A DNA stretch of 44,718 nucleotides, taken from Ureibacillus manganicus DSM 26584. Lineage in GTDB: Bacteria > Bacillota > Bacilli > Bacillales_A > Planococcaceae. Where the stretch lies: positions 1-44,718 of the forward strand of contig NZ_JPVN01000027.1 of the NCBI RefSeq assembly GCF_000772945.1. Reading direction: 5' to 3'. Every line of letters starts with the position of its first letter. The stretch's first letter is position 1. The notes below the pieces were generated by a model. It saw nothing but the letters and a program-made list of their open reading frames with translations. It was not told where the DNA came from and did no database searches. Positions 8,101 to 16,922 of the stretch are shown piece by piece. Position numbers and translations under genes: made by a program.

Positions 8101-9222
8101 ATGACTAACTTACGATATGCAATAATTGGTTGCGGTCGGATTTCGCCAAATCACATTGCTGCTAGCCAGGAAAATCATTTGAACATCGTTGCTTTATGTG
8201 ATCTTGATGAGTCGAAAATGGATTCATTAATCTCTACGTTTCAATTGTCAAACCATGTAAAGAAATACACAGATTATAAGAAAATGCTTCAAAAAGAACA
8301 GCCAGATTTAGTGGCGATTTGTACAGAAAGTGGAAAGCATGGCAAAATTGCACTCGATTGCATCGAAGCGGGTTGTCATTTAATTATTGAAAAACCAATC
8401 GCTCTTTCCCTAGAAGATGCAGACCGAATTATTGAGAAAGCAAAAACGAAACAAGTGAAGGTTTGTGCATGCCATCAAAATCGTTTTAATAAATCTGTTC
8501 AAAAGTTGAGAGAAGCTGTGTTAGGTGGTCGCTTTGGAAGATTACTATACGGGACAGCGCATATACGTTGGAACCGTGGTAAGGAATACTACACACAAGC
8601 GCCTTGGCGAGGTACATGGGAGCAAGATGGTGGAGCGCTTATGAATCAGTGTATTCATAACATTGACCTATTGCGGTGGATGATGGGGGAAGAAATCGAG
8701 GACGTAATCGGAATGACTGACAATTTAACGCATGAATATATCGAAGCAGAAGATCTAGGGCTGGCATTTGTGAAATTTGCAAACGGCAGTTATGGGGTAA
8801 TTGAAGGAACTACTACGATTTATCCTCAAAATTTAGAAGAAACACTCTATATTTTTGGCGAAAAGGGGACGGCAAAAATTGGAGGTAAATCTGTAAATCT
8901 AATCGAAGAATGGAAGTTTGGAGATTCACTAGACGATACCATTAACGTCAAAGAAATGTTTTCTGAACATCCGTTGAATGTCTATGGATTTGGTCACAAA
9001 CCTCTTTATGCAGATGTAATAGATGCAATTCAAAATGACCGAGATCCTTATGTGACAGCAGAAGATGGAAGAAAAGCGTTGGAATTAGTTCTTGCAATCT
9101 ATAAATCATCCAAAGAACAGAAACGTGTACAATTGCCCATTCAAAAGACTAGTACATTAGATTTTATCGGTCAATATCATCGTTCTTCAGAGGGTCATGG
9201 TGAAGGAAATGACCAAGAATAA
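8101..9222 (+). CDS. Gfo/Idh/MocA oxidoreductase, WbpB-like (UDP-GlcNAcA 3-dehydrogenase candidate)
   Basis: 373 residues. The N-terminal Rossmann motif is IIGCGRISPNH (about 8-18), EKP at 97-99 carries the catalytic-region Lys, and GGALMNQCIHNIDLLRW (about 177-193) holds the active-site His typical of the family. In the Pseudomonas WbpA-B-E route the enzyme oxidises C3 of UDP-GlcNAcA before WbpE transaminates it; all three partners are in this locus. GGAGTG precedes ATG 8101. Its 3' end overlaps the next gene by 26 nt. The precise substrate is inferred from context. Confidence 0.87.
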   Translation: MTNLRYAIIGCGRISPNHIAASQENHLNIVALCDLDESKMDSLISTFQLSNHVKKYTDYKKMLQKEQPDLVAICTESGKHGKIALDCIEAGCHLIIEKPIALSLEDADRIIEKAKTKQVKVCACHQNRFNKSVQKLREAVLGGRFGRLLYGTAHIRWNRGKEYYTQAPWRGTWEQDGGALMNQCIHNIDLLRWMMGEEIEDVIGMTDNLTHEYIEAEDLGLAFVKFANGSYGVIEGTTTIYPQNLEETLYIFGEKGTAKIGGKSVNLIEEWKFGDSLDDTINVKEMFSEHPLNVYGFGHKPLYADVIDAIQNDRDPYVTAEDGRKALELVLAIYKSSKEQKRVQLPIQKTSTLDFIGQYHRSSEGHGEGNDQE

Positions 9223-10126
9223 CAAAGATAAATATAGACAATTTAGCGAATTAGAGAATACGATTCCTCTTTTTTCAAAAGGCTGGTGGATGGATGCGGT
9301 TTGTGGTGAGGATTGGGATGTCATCTTAGTAGAAGAAAATGACAAAATTATTGCAGCTTTACCTTATTATTTTGAGGACCATGAAGGCTTTAAAGAAATT
9401 CGAAAAGCACCACTGACTCAAAATAATGGAATATGGATTTCCTATCCACCAAATCAAAAATATGAAAATAGATTATCCTTGGAACATCGATTAATGAGTG
9501 CTGTGATTGATGAAATAGAGAAGTTAAATATAAACAAATACCAGCAGTATTATCACTACTCCATTACAAACCATCTCCCCTTCTTCTGGAGGGGATACAC
9601 TCAATCAACAAGATATACGTATGTTATAGCAGACACTACGAATCTCGACGAATTATATAAAAATTTTAGTTCATCTATTCGAAACAAAATAAGAAAGGCT
9701 GAGAAAAGCGTCTCTGTAGTAGAGGATCTAAGCATCGAACAATTTTATCAATTAAATAAAATGACTTTTGAAAGACAACAGCTTACTATACCTTACTCAT
9801 TGGAACTCGTTTCAAGAATTGATGAAGAATGTGATAAGCGGAATGCCAGAAAAATCTATTATGCAATCGATAAACAAAAACAAATACATTCTGCCGCGTA
9901 TTTTGTTTGGGATGAGAAGTCCGTTTATTATTTAATGGCTGCCTCAGACCCAGCATTTCGAACATCCCAATCATTATCGTTACTAATCTATGAAGGGATC
10001 AAACTCGCTAGTAGATTAGGGAAGAAGTTTGACTTTGAAGGAAGTATGAAAAAAAATATTGAAGAACACTTTAGGCAATTTGGTGCGAAGCAGTTTCCGT
10101 ATCATCATATCCAAAAGACGTTCTAG
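9197..10126 (+). CDS. FemAB/GNAT-like acyltransferase
   Basis: About 309 residues with two GNAT-like halves. The C-terminal half has IRNKIRKAEKS, then YYAIDKQKQIHSAAYFVWD, and FDFEGSMKKNIEEHFRQFGA, the end typical of the FemAB-like 'BioF2' acetyltransferase family. These proteins transfer an acyl or aminoacyl group to an amine. In this locus the amine may be the 3-amino or 4-amino group of the nucleotide sugars, because no hexapeptide-repeat acetyltransferase (PglD or WbpD type) is visible; that role is inference. The 26-nt overlap with the WbpB-like gene indicates coupling. Array 2 follows directly. Confidence 0.72.
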   Translation: MVKEMTKNNKDKYRQFSELENTIPLFSKGWWMDAVCGEDWDVILVEENDKIIAALPYYFEDHEGFKEIRKAPLTQNNGIWISYPPNQKYENRLSLEHRLMSAVIDEIEKLNINKYQQYYHYSITNHLPFFWRGYTQSTRYTYVIADTTNLDELYKNFSSSIRNKIRKAEKSVSVVEDLSIEQFYQLNKMTFERQQLTIPYSLELVSRIDEECDKRNARKIYYAIDKQKQIHSAAYFVWDEKSVYYLMAASDPAFRTSQSLSLLIYEGIKLASRLGKKFDFEGSMKKNIEEHFRQFGAKQFPYHHIQKTF

Positions 10127-10159
10127 AGAAGTGTTGGAATTGAAGTGAATGAGTAGATC

Positions 10160-10624
10160 TTATGCACTATGTGCCCGAAGACCTTGAATTTAAAGGCGAA
10201 AGGTAACATAGAAGCGCTCTATGTGCCCGGAGACCTCAAAATTAAAGTCAAAAGGTAACATAGAAGGGCTCTATGTACCCGAAGACCTCAAAAGTTAAGG
10301 TGAAAGGTAACATAGAAGTGCTCTATGTGCCCGTAGACCCCAAAATTAAAGTCGAAAGGTAACATAGAAGTGCTCTATGTGCCCGGAGACCTCAAAATTA
10401 AAGTCAAAAGGAAACATAGAAGGGCTCTATGTACCCGAAGACCCCGAAACCAAAGGCGAAAGGTAACATAGAAGGGCTCTATGTGCCCGGAGACCCCAAA
10501 ATTAAAGTCGAAAGGTAACATAGAAGCGCTCTATGTACTCGTAGACCCCCAAATTAAAGTCGAAAGGTAACATAAAAGCGCTCTATGTACCCAAAGACCT
10601 CGAAATCACAATCGAAAGGTAAAA
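10160..10624. repeat. Tandem array 2: about nine 52-bp hairpin units inside the polysaccharide operon
   Basis: The GGTAACATA-like unit start recurs at 10202, 10254, 10306, 10358, 10410, 10462, 10514 and 10566, always 52 bp apart, with a partial unit on each side. Each unit has ACATAGA-AGCGC-TCTATGT (7-bp stem, 5-nt loop, small variations) and then about 30 nt of conserved purine-rich spacer. It fills the whole 531-nt gap between the FemAB-like and WbqC genes. Spacers are conserved between units, so this is not a CRISPR array. Confidence 0.95.
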
Positions 10625-10657
10625 TTTGAGAAATGCATCAGGAAGTAGGTAATCAGT

Positions 10658-11362
10658 TTGAAAGTAGCGATTCATCAACCGAATTATTTACCATGGATTG
10701 GCTATTTCGATAAGTTAGATCAATCGGATATCTTTGTTTTTCTAGACAAAGCGGATGTTTCAAAAGGTAGTTTTTTAAATAGAAATACTATCTTATCACC
10801 AAATGGAAAAACCTTATTAACGGTACCTTTAACAAAGGGTGAAAAATCTATTCACAAAGTACAGATTAATAATTTAAGAAATTGGCGTGCAAAACATTGG
10901 GCCACAATAAAAGCGTCTTATAAGAAAAATGCTTTTTGGCACATGTATAAGGATCGTTTCGAACAAATTTATAACAAAGAATGGGATTCATTAAGTGAAT
11001 TGAATATTAGTTTAATTGAACTCATCTGTGAGCTGTTAGAAATTGATGTGAAGTTTTATAGAGAATCAGCATTTGATGAAGACTTTGGGAAAAGTAGCGA
11101 ACGAATTGCTAACATTGTCGCAAAATTACAAGGTAAGACTTATATCTCCGGTAGAGGTGGAAAGAAATACAATCGCCTGGAAGATTTTGAAGAGAAAGGC
11201 ATCGACCTCATGTATCAAAATTTCACACATCCCATTTACAATCAAGTCTGGGGGGAAAACTTTACTGACAAATTATCAATTATCGATTTACTTTTCCATC
11301 ATGGTCCTGAGTCACTGAACACCATTCGTTCTACTAGAAATCCTTTAGCGGTGGATCTATGA
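10658..11362 (+). CDS. WbqC family protein
   Basis: 234 residues beginning KVAIHQPNYLPWIGYFDKL, the hallmark of the WbqC family (HQPxYLPWxGYF), followed by FLDKADVSKGSFLNRN and late WGENFTDKLSIIDLLF. Members occur in O-antigen and capsule clusters; some have been linked to amino-acid-type decoration of amino sugars, but the reaction is not settled to my knowledge. The TTG start at 10658 is preceded by AGGAAGTAGGT. It is separated from upstream genes by array 2 and followed within a few bases by the WbpE-like gene, so it may be the first gene of a second translational block. Confidence 0.85.
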   Translation: MKVAIHQPNYLPWIGYFDKLDQSDIFVFLDKADVSKGSFLNRNTILSPNGKTLLTVPLTKGEKSIHKVQINNLRNWRAKHWATIKASYKKNAFWHMYKDRFEQIYNKEWDSLSELNISLIELICELLEIDVKFYRESAFDEDFGKSSERIANIVAKLQGKTYISGRGGKKYNRLEDFEEKGIDLMYQNFTHPIYNQVWGENFTDKLSIIDLLFHHGPESLNTIRSTRNPLAVDL

Positions 11363-11414
11363 AGGTGTGGGGCACTCAAACAAATTAAAAGTTAACTTTG
11401 GAGTTGATAGAAAG

Positions 11415-12548
11415 ATGCAGTTTCGAGATTTACAAGCTCAATATCAAAAGTATAAAGCTGAAATCGACTCTTCCATACAAAATGTATTAGCAGAAGCAAA
11501 TTTTATCGAAGGAAAAGAAGTAAAGGAATTAGAGGAACAATTAGCTGATTATGTAGGGGTTAAACATTGTATTACATGTGCAAACGGAACAGAAGCATTA
11601 TCCCTTGTGTTGATGTCATGGGGTGTTAATTTTGGAGATGCGGTATTTGTTCCTGATTTTACGTTCTTTGCTACCGGTGAAGTCGTCTCATTTTCTGGTG
11701 CAACGCCAGTGTTCGTTGATGTTTGTCACGATACCTTTAACATAGACCCTCTTAAATTAGAAAAAGCGATTCAAAAAACACTTGCAGAAGGAAAGTTAAC
11801 ACCAAAAGCCATTATTCCTGTTGATTTATTTGGTTTGCCAGCGAACTATCCTGAGATTGAAAAAATTGCAAAGAAATATAATTTACTCATTTTAGAAGAT
11901 GGTGCACAAGGTTTTGGTGGCAATATTAATGGCAAGAGGGCTTGTAGTTTTGGTACAGCTGCAACGACTTCCTTCTTTCCAGCAAAGCCATTAGGCTGTT
12001 ACGGTGATGGCGGGGCCATTTTCACAGATGATGACAGTTTAGCTGAAACTTTAAAGTCTTTGAAAGTGCACGGGCGAGGGAAGGATAAGTACGACAATGT
12101 TCGTATTGGTGTGAATTCAAGATTAGATACCATTCAAGCTGCCATTTTGAAAGTAAAATTAAAAGCATTTATCCAGCATGAATTAATTGATGTGAACCGA
12201 ATTTACGATTACTATCAACAACGATTAAAAGGTGTAGTTGAAACCCCTATCATTCCAGATGGCTATTATTCAAGCTTTGCTCAATATACCATTAAGTTGA
12301 AAAATAGAGAAGTACGTGACGGATTGCAAAAATATCTTAAACAAAATGGGATTCAAACGATTGTTTATTACGTAAAACCAATGCATAAACAGATGGCATT
12401 TACGAATTTGCAATTGGATGATGATGAGTTTCCTGTATCAAACGAACTTAGTGAAAAGGCGCTCTCCTTGCCTATGCATCCTTATTTGAAAGAAATCGAG
12501 ATTGATAAGATCTGTCATTCCATTCGCCACTATTTAAGTCATGTATGA
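11415..12548 (+). CDS. DegT/DnrJ/EryC1 aminotransferase, WbpE-like (UDP-3-keto-GlcNAcA 3-aminotransferase candidate)
   Basis: About 377 residues from ATG 11415, where the family's usual MQFRDLQAQY beginning falls; GGAG lies 11 nt upstream. An in-frame GTG at 11367 would add 16 unlikely residues. CANGTEAL (about 55-62) is the PLP phosphate site, EDGAQGFGG (about 161-169) the ring-binding Asp region, and K191 in SFFPAKPLGCYGDGGA the Schiff-base lysine, closely matching WbpE. The enzyme would aminate C3 of the keto uronic acid made by the 8101 gene. It differs clearly from the first aminotransferase at 3548, so the locus aminates two positions. Confidence 0.88.
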   Translation: MQFRDLQAQYQKYKAEIDSSIQNVLAEANFIEGKEVKELEEQLADYVGVKHCITCANGTEALSLVLMSWGVNFGDAVFVPDFTFFATGEVVSFSGATPVFVDVCHDTFNIDPLKLEKAIQKTLAEGKLTPKAIIPVDLFGLPANYPEIEKIAKKYNLLILEDGAQGFGGNINGKRACSFGTAATTSFFPAKPLGCYGDGGAIFTDDDSLAETLKSLKVHGRGKDKYDNVRIGVNSRLDTIQAAILKVKLKAFIQHELIDVNRIYDYYQQRLKGVVETPIIPDGYYSSFAQYTIKLKNREVRDGLQKYLKQNGIQTIVYYVKPMHKQMAFTNLQLDDDEFPVSNELSEKALSLPMHPYLKEIEIDKICHSIRHYLSHV

Positions 12549-12597
12549 TTCAACATCATCTGTGTGGCGTAATTCTAATATAAAAGGGCAGTAGAAC

Positions 12598-13836
12598 ATG
12601 AAAAGTTTATTGATAAAAAATTTTTCTTGGAGTTTTTTTGGCAACATTGTTTATGCATTAAGTCAGTGGGTTTTATTAATCATTATTACGAGAGCAGGAA
12701 GTTCGTATGATGCTGGAGTTTACTCGTTAGGGTTAGCAATTACTGCTCCATTTATTTTACTAGTCAATTTAAATTTTACTGCAATACAGTCGACCAATTT
12801 ACAAGTTCAATTTGGATTTCTTTCCTTCAAATTCATTAGATTGTTAGGAAATCTTTCATTTTTCATCGTATTTTCGATCATCCTCATTATGTCTAGCTAT
12901 GATTTTAATGTGTCGATTGTTCTCTTATTAATTGCTTTAGTGAAAGTTGTGGAGTCGGTTTCGGATTTATATTATGGACTATTTCAATATAATGAAAGAC
13001 TCGATTTAGTCGCAATCTCCGTCATTAAAAGAGGTTTAATCGGCACATTGTTATTTGGTATAGGCTATTATTTCTTCAATGAACTATCAGTCGCACTAAT
13101 TTTCATATTAATCTACTGGTTTATCAACTTACTATTTTACGATAGTAAGAAGGGGAATAAATTACTAAAACGCATGCCGAAAAGTAAACATTCGATTAGT
13201 ATGTGGCATCTGGTGAAATTAGGGATTCCATTGGGGATCGCTGCATGCATTGCTTCCTTTAACGTTAATATTCCAAGAATCTTTTTAGAAAACTATTTAA
13301 CCTTTGAAGATTTAGGCTATTTCAGTGCAGTTTTTTATATGGTTCTAATTATTGGAAAATTTATGACCTCCCTTGCTAGTGCATTTTTGCCAAGACTTGC
13401 GAGATTGTATGAAAAAAATGATTTGAGAAGTTTTACTAACATCTTAAAGATTATTATTTTAATGCTTTTAATATTGTATTTACTCATTATGAATGTGACG
13501 TACTTTTTTGGTAGTGAGCTCCTAGGGTTAATTTACGGAGAAGAATACAAACATCTGCGAAAATTACTCATGTTAATCATCTTTTATGGACTATTGAATT
13601 ATTTAGGATTTGTTTTTGAAACAGGACTTAATGCAATGAAAGAATACCGTTTTCGTATGGTGTGTGAGGTTTTAGTTTCATCCGTAATTATCGGAGGTTG
13701 CTTTTACTTTATCCCGCAATTTAGCTTAATTGGTGCGGCAGTAGTTTTAATCATTGCTGCAGCTGTAAAATGTAGCTTTTTGATTAGCTTATTTTTAGTT
13801 CAATTTTTAAAGAAACGAAGGGGTGCTTACTATTAA
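12598..13836 (+). CDS. Oligosaccharide flippase, Wzx/MATE-like
   Basis: 412 residues with roughly twelve hydrophobic segments and few charges, beginning KSLLIKNFSWSFFGNIVYALSQW. The N-terminal SxxWxxxGNxxYxxxQW style is typical of Wzx-type flippases that move undecaprenyl-linked repeat units across the membrane. A mid-protein LGIPLGIAACIASFNVNIPR loop matches the family pattern. The ribosome site AAAGGGCAG precedes ATG 12598. The 3' end overlaps the polymerase gene by 14 nt. Substrate specificity cannot be inferred. Confidence 0.85.
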   Translation: MKSLLIKNFSWSFFGNIVYALSQWVLLIIITRAGSSYDAGVYSLGLAITAPFILLVNLNFTAIQSTNLQVQFGFLSFKFIRLLGNLSFFIVFSIILIMSSYDFNVSIVLLLIALVKVVESVSDLYYGLFQYNERLDLVAISVIKRGLIGTLLFGIGYYFFNELSVALIFILIYWFINLLFYDSKKGNKLLKRMPKSKHSISMWHLVKLGIPLGIAACIASFNVNIPRIFLENYLTFEDLGYFSAVFYMVLIIGKFMTSLASAFLPRLARLYEKNDLRSFTNILKIIILMLLILYLLIMNVTYFFGSELLGLIYGEEYKHLRKLLMLIIFYGLLNYLGFVFETGLNAMKEYRFRMVCEVLVSSVIIGGCFYFIPQFSLIGAAVVLIIAAAVKCSFLISLFLVQFLKKRRGAYY

Positions 13837-14995
13837 CCGAAAAGAATTTGCTTCTTTGTTAATCGCCTTTTCTTTCTTCCAGTTTGGGATCCTACAGCCA
13901 ATTGCCGTGATGTTTCATTCGCAAAATGTAATTGCCGTTTCCACAATTATAACCGTCCTTCTCTTACTAGTCGCTACAAAATTTAGCATTAGAAAATACG
14001 TTTATCTTACCTTTGCTTCAATTTCTGTCGTCTTTTTCTTCAGTTACCTCTTTTTCGATGCCCGTGATATGTCTCTTTTAATATTTGGTGAATTTCTCTT
14101 AAAAAGTTTTTCCTTGTTTTTAATCGGTAGTTTTCCTTTTTCAACAGATTCATTAAAAAAGTATTTCTACCTCTTTTCCCTCGTCAATTTTGTTGCGTTA
14201 TCGTTTATTCTCGTTTCTGGGCAAATTGAAGAAATTGAATATATGCGTTTTGGTTACGCTTTGTTGCCTACACTCTTGGTCGTTCTCTATCTTTTTAAAG
14301 AAGGGAATAAGGTACTCAATGGATCCATCATCATCAGCAGTTTTTTGATGATTTTCATTTTCGGAAGTAGAGGGCCTTTAGTTGGATTGGTCATTTTCAT
14401 ATTGATCCTATTATTTATCAATAAATCAATGAAATTTCACACGAAAGTATTTGCTTTTATTGGTTTAAGTTTCAGTTTTGTTTATTTATTTTTCATGAAT
14501 GGTTTAATTCAACTATTAAATTATCTCTATTTTGATTTAGGCTTTGACACATATTCAATTGCGAAACTAAGAATGATGGTCATTGATGGTTTGGCAGAAT
14601 CGAGTTCTGGAAGGGATTATTTGTACCAAAGTTTTATGCATCTAATTAGTGAAAATCCGGTATTCGGTAATGGGATAGGGATCACCAATAAATTATGGGA
14701 TGTTACGCCCCATAATATATTTTTACAAATATTATTAGAGTTTGGCATTGTCGGAATGTTCGTTTGTGTCATATGTGGAATTCCATTTTTATATTTTCTA
14801 CTTAAGATTCAGAGCACTGACAACGAGTTATTTATCTTATTTTCGATTATTTTTTCTGTATCTTTTGGAAGGTTACTTGTTAGCTCAGATTTGTGGCTCC
14901 GTCCTGAGTTTTGGATGTTTCTTTCCATGACGATAAACTCTTTTCTCATAATCTACAATCGAACAAAGAAGTTTAAAGAATTGAAATTAAAATAA
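13823..14995 (+). CDS. O-antigen polymerase/ligase-like membrane protein (candidate Wzy)
   Basis: 390 residues with ten or more hydrophobic segments. The large loop ESSSGRDYLYQSFMHLISENPVFGNGIG is the Wzy/WaaL-type signature, followed by PHNIFLQILLEFGIVG, which holds the conserved His of the O-antigen ligase superfamily. It is a candidate polymerase of the repeat unit on the outer face of the membrane. The start is GTG 13823 inside the flippase end, with GAAGGG just before it. Ligase cannot be excluded by sequence, but a single such gene beside wzx favours polymerase. Confidence 0.82.
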   Translation: MLTINRKEFASLLIAFSFFQFGILQPIAVMFHSQNVIAVSTIITVLLLLVATKFSIRKYVYLTFASISVVFFFSYLFFDARDMSLLIFGEFLLKSFSLFLIGSFPFSTDSLKKYFYLFSLVNFVALSFILVSGQIEEIEYMRFGYALLPTLLVVLYLFKEGNKVLNGSIIISSFLMIFIFGSRGPLVGLVIFILILLFINKSMKFHTKVFAFIGLSFSFVYLFFMNGLIQLLNYLYFDLGFDTYSIAKLRMMVIDGLAESSSGRDYLYQSFMHLISENPVFGNGIGITNKLWDVTPHNIFLQILLEFGIVGMFVCVICGIPFLYFLLKIQSTDNELFILFSIIFSVSFGRLLVSSDLWLRPEFWMFLSMTINSFLIIYNRTKKFKELKLK

Positions 14996-15017
14996 GTAGT
15001 AAGGGGCGGTTTGATAG

Positions 15018-15662
15018 TTGAGAGCGAGAAAAAATAGACTATATAACAGATTTGTGAAAAGGGCGATGGATATTATTCTGTCATTTCTTGCACTGATTCT
15101 GTTGAGCCCTATCATTTTGGCTGTGTGTTTGTTAGTGCACTTGTATCTTGGGGAACCGATATTTTTTAGGCAAGAACGAGTTGGCTTAGATGAAAAGGTG
15201 TTTACCATTTATAAATTTCGAACGATGAAAGATGAACGAGGTGCCGATGGAGAACTAATTCCTGATCATTTGAGACAAACAAAATTTGGAAAGTGGTTAC
15301 GGTCTACAAGTTTAGATGAGTTACCTGAGCTTTTCAATATTTTGAAAGGGGATATGTCCATCGTTGGTCCGAGGCCATTATTAGTTAAGTACATTCCACT
15401 TTATAATGAACACCAAAAACGTCGGCATGAGGTTCGACCAGGTTTAACTGGATTGGCGCAAATCAATGGGAGAAATGCGATTAGTTGGGAAGAACGATTT
15501 GATTTAGATGTGAGATACGTAGATCGTATTTCGTTTTTCACTGATTGTAAAATTATTCTAAAAACATTTGTAAAAGTTTTTAGTAGAGAGGGCATTAACC
15601 AATCAGGAGATGTGACTATGGAAGATTTCAAAGGTAGTAATCCAAAAGACAAGGGGAGTTAA
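15018..15662 (+). CDS. Initiating sugar-phosphate transferase (PglC/EpsL family)
   Basis: 214 residues, the short monotopic phosphoglycosyltransferase form. A reentrant or membrane helix lies at about 16-40 and is followed by FFRQERVGLDEKVFTIYKFRTM. The catalytic Asp-Glu dyad is in SLDELPEL (about 98-105), with SIVGPRP at about 114-120 and PGLTGLAQINGRN. It transfers a sugar-1-phosphate from UDP-sugar to undecaprenyl phosphate, starting each repeat unit. Closeness to PglC fits a UDP-bacillosamine-type donor from the 1602 and 3548 enzymes (inference). TTG 15018 follows AAGGGGCGG at a good distance. Confidence 0.9.
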   Translation: MRARKNRLYNRFVKRAMDIILSFLALILLSPIILAVCLLVHLYLGEPIFFRQERVGLDEKVFTIYKFRTMKDERGADGELIPDHLRQTKFGKWLRSTSLDELPELFNILKGDMSIVGPRPLLVKYIPLYNEHQKRRHEVRPGLTGLAQINGRNAISWEERFDLDVRYVDRISFFTDCKIILKTFVKVFSREGINQSGDVTMEDFKGSNPKDKGS

Positions 15663-15693
15663 ATTAACTATTTATATAGAGGGTGAGATATAA

Positions 15694-16911
15694 ATGGAAA
15701 ATCAGAAAATGACCTATGACACCTTACCGACTCCATATTTTTTAATCGATGAAAGTGAATTAGAAACGAATATTCGAAATTTAAAAGATGCACTGTCGAC
15801 TTATTGGGATAACTCTATTATCGGGTATTCATTTAAAACAAATTCAGTACCTTGGTTATTGAAATATTTTAAAGATCAGGGATTATATGCAGAGGTCGTT
15901 TCAGATGATGAATATGATATGGCCAAGGCGGTTAATTACTCAAAAGATAAAATTATTTACAATGGTGTTGCGAAATCGAAAGAAACCTTTAAAGAAGCGC
16001 TTCAAAATCATTGCATTGTCAATATTGATTCACACCGGGAACTAGATTGGCTGAAGGAATTGAATGATGCTACTTGTGACGAGGTATTTGAAATAGGGAT
16101 TCGGGTGAATTTCAATTTGGAAAAATACTGTCCAGATGAGACGGTGATGGGAGTCGAAGGTAGTCGGTTTGGGTTTTGTTATGAAAATGGAGAATTGTTA
16201 AAAGCGATAAACTTTATCAATTCTCTAAAATATATTCGATTAACCGGGTTGCATCTCCATAACAGTACGAAAACAAGAAGCTTAAATATTTACAGGGCTC
16301 TCTCAAAAATCGCTTGCGAAATCAAAAAAGTCTATTCACTAAATTTAAAATATGTTGATATTGGTGGGGGCTTTTTTGGAGGATTGGAAGATAAACCGAA
16401 ATTTGCAGATTATTTGGAATGCATCGAAGCAGAGTTAAGTAAAGAGTTTAGTCCAACTGAAACTGTGCTAATCGTTGAACCAGGGATCTCCTTAGTTGGT
16501 TCTCCTATTCGATATATTTCTAGCGTAATCGATGTAAATGAAACAAGTCAGAACCTTTTTATCATTACAGATGGTAGCACGATCAATATAAATCCACTAA
16601 AAAATAAAGAAATCCAGTACTTTTCTATAGAAAAAAATTGTCAATCACAAAGAAAAGTGGTTGATAAACAAGTAGTTTCAGGATTTACATGTATGGAAGA
16701 TGATTGGATTTTTGTTCTAGAAGAATCACCGAAGCTAAAAGTCGGAGATAAGATCATCTATGAAAAAATAGGTGGCTATTCCTTAAGTCTTTCGCCTCTT
16801 TTTATCAAATACTTTCCTGCTATCTATGTGGAAAAGGACGGGGTGATTACGAAAGTTAGTGAACGATGGACTTCTACTCAATTGGTTAATGCGAATGATT
16901 TCGAGGAATAA
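15694..16911 (+). CDS. Fold-type III PLP decarboxylase (diaminopimelate/ornithine decarboxylase-like)
   Basis: 405 residues. The alanine-racemase-like barrel carries the PLP lysine K48 in GYSFKTNS, LHLHNSTKT (about 186-194) in the place of the stacking-His region, VDIGGGFFGG (about 221-230) and VEPG (about 261-264), which bind the phosphate. The C-terminal beta domain has TCMEDDW with Cys333, matching the Cys-x-x-Asp motif of active decarboxylases, and a later GGYSLSLSP. It is not at a lysine-biosynthesis locus and is followed 11 nt later by an ATP-grasp ligase, so it probably makes an amine for polysaccharide tailoring. The amino acid substrate is unknown. ATG 15694 follows AGGGTG. Confidence 0.8.
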   Translation: MENQKMTYDTLPTPYFLIDESELETNIRNLKDALSTYWDNSIIGYSFKTNSVPWLLKYFKDQGLYAEVVSDDEYDMAKAVNYSKDKIIYNGVAKSKETFKEALQNHCIVNIDSHRELDWLKELNDATCDEVFEIGIRVNFNLEKYCPDETVMGVEGSRFGFCYENGELLKAINFINSLKYIRLTGLHLHNSTKTRSLNIYRALSKIACEIKKVYSLNLKYVDIGGGFFGGLEDKPKFADYLECIEAELSKEFSPTETVLIVEPGISLVGSPIRYISSVIDVNETSQNLFIITDGSTININPLKNKEIQYFSIEKNCQSQRKVVDKQVVSGFTCMEDDWIFVLEESPKLKVGDKIIYEKIGGYSLSLSPLFIKYFPAIYVEKDGVITKVSERWTSTQLVNANDFEE

Positions 16912-16922
16912 GGAGCAGAACG

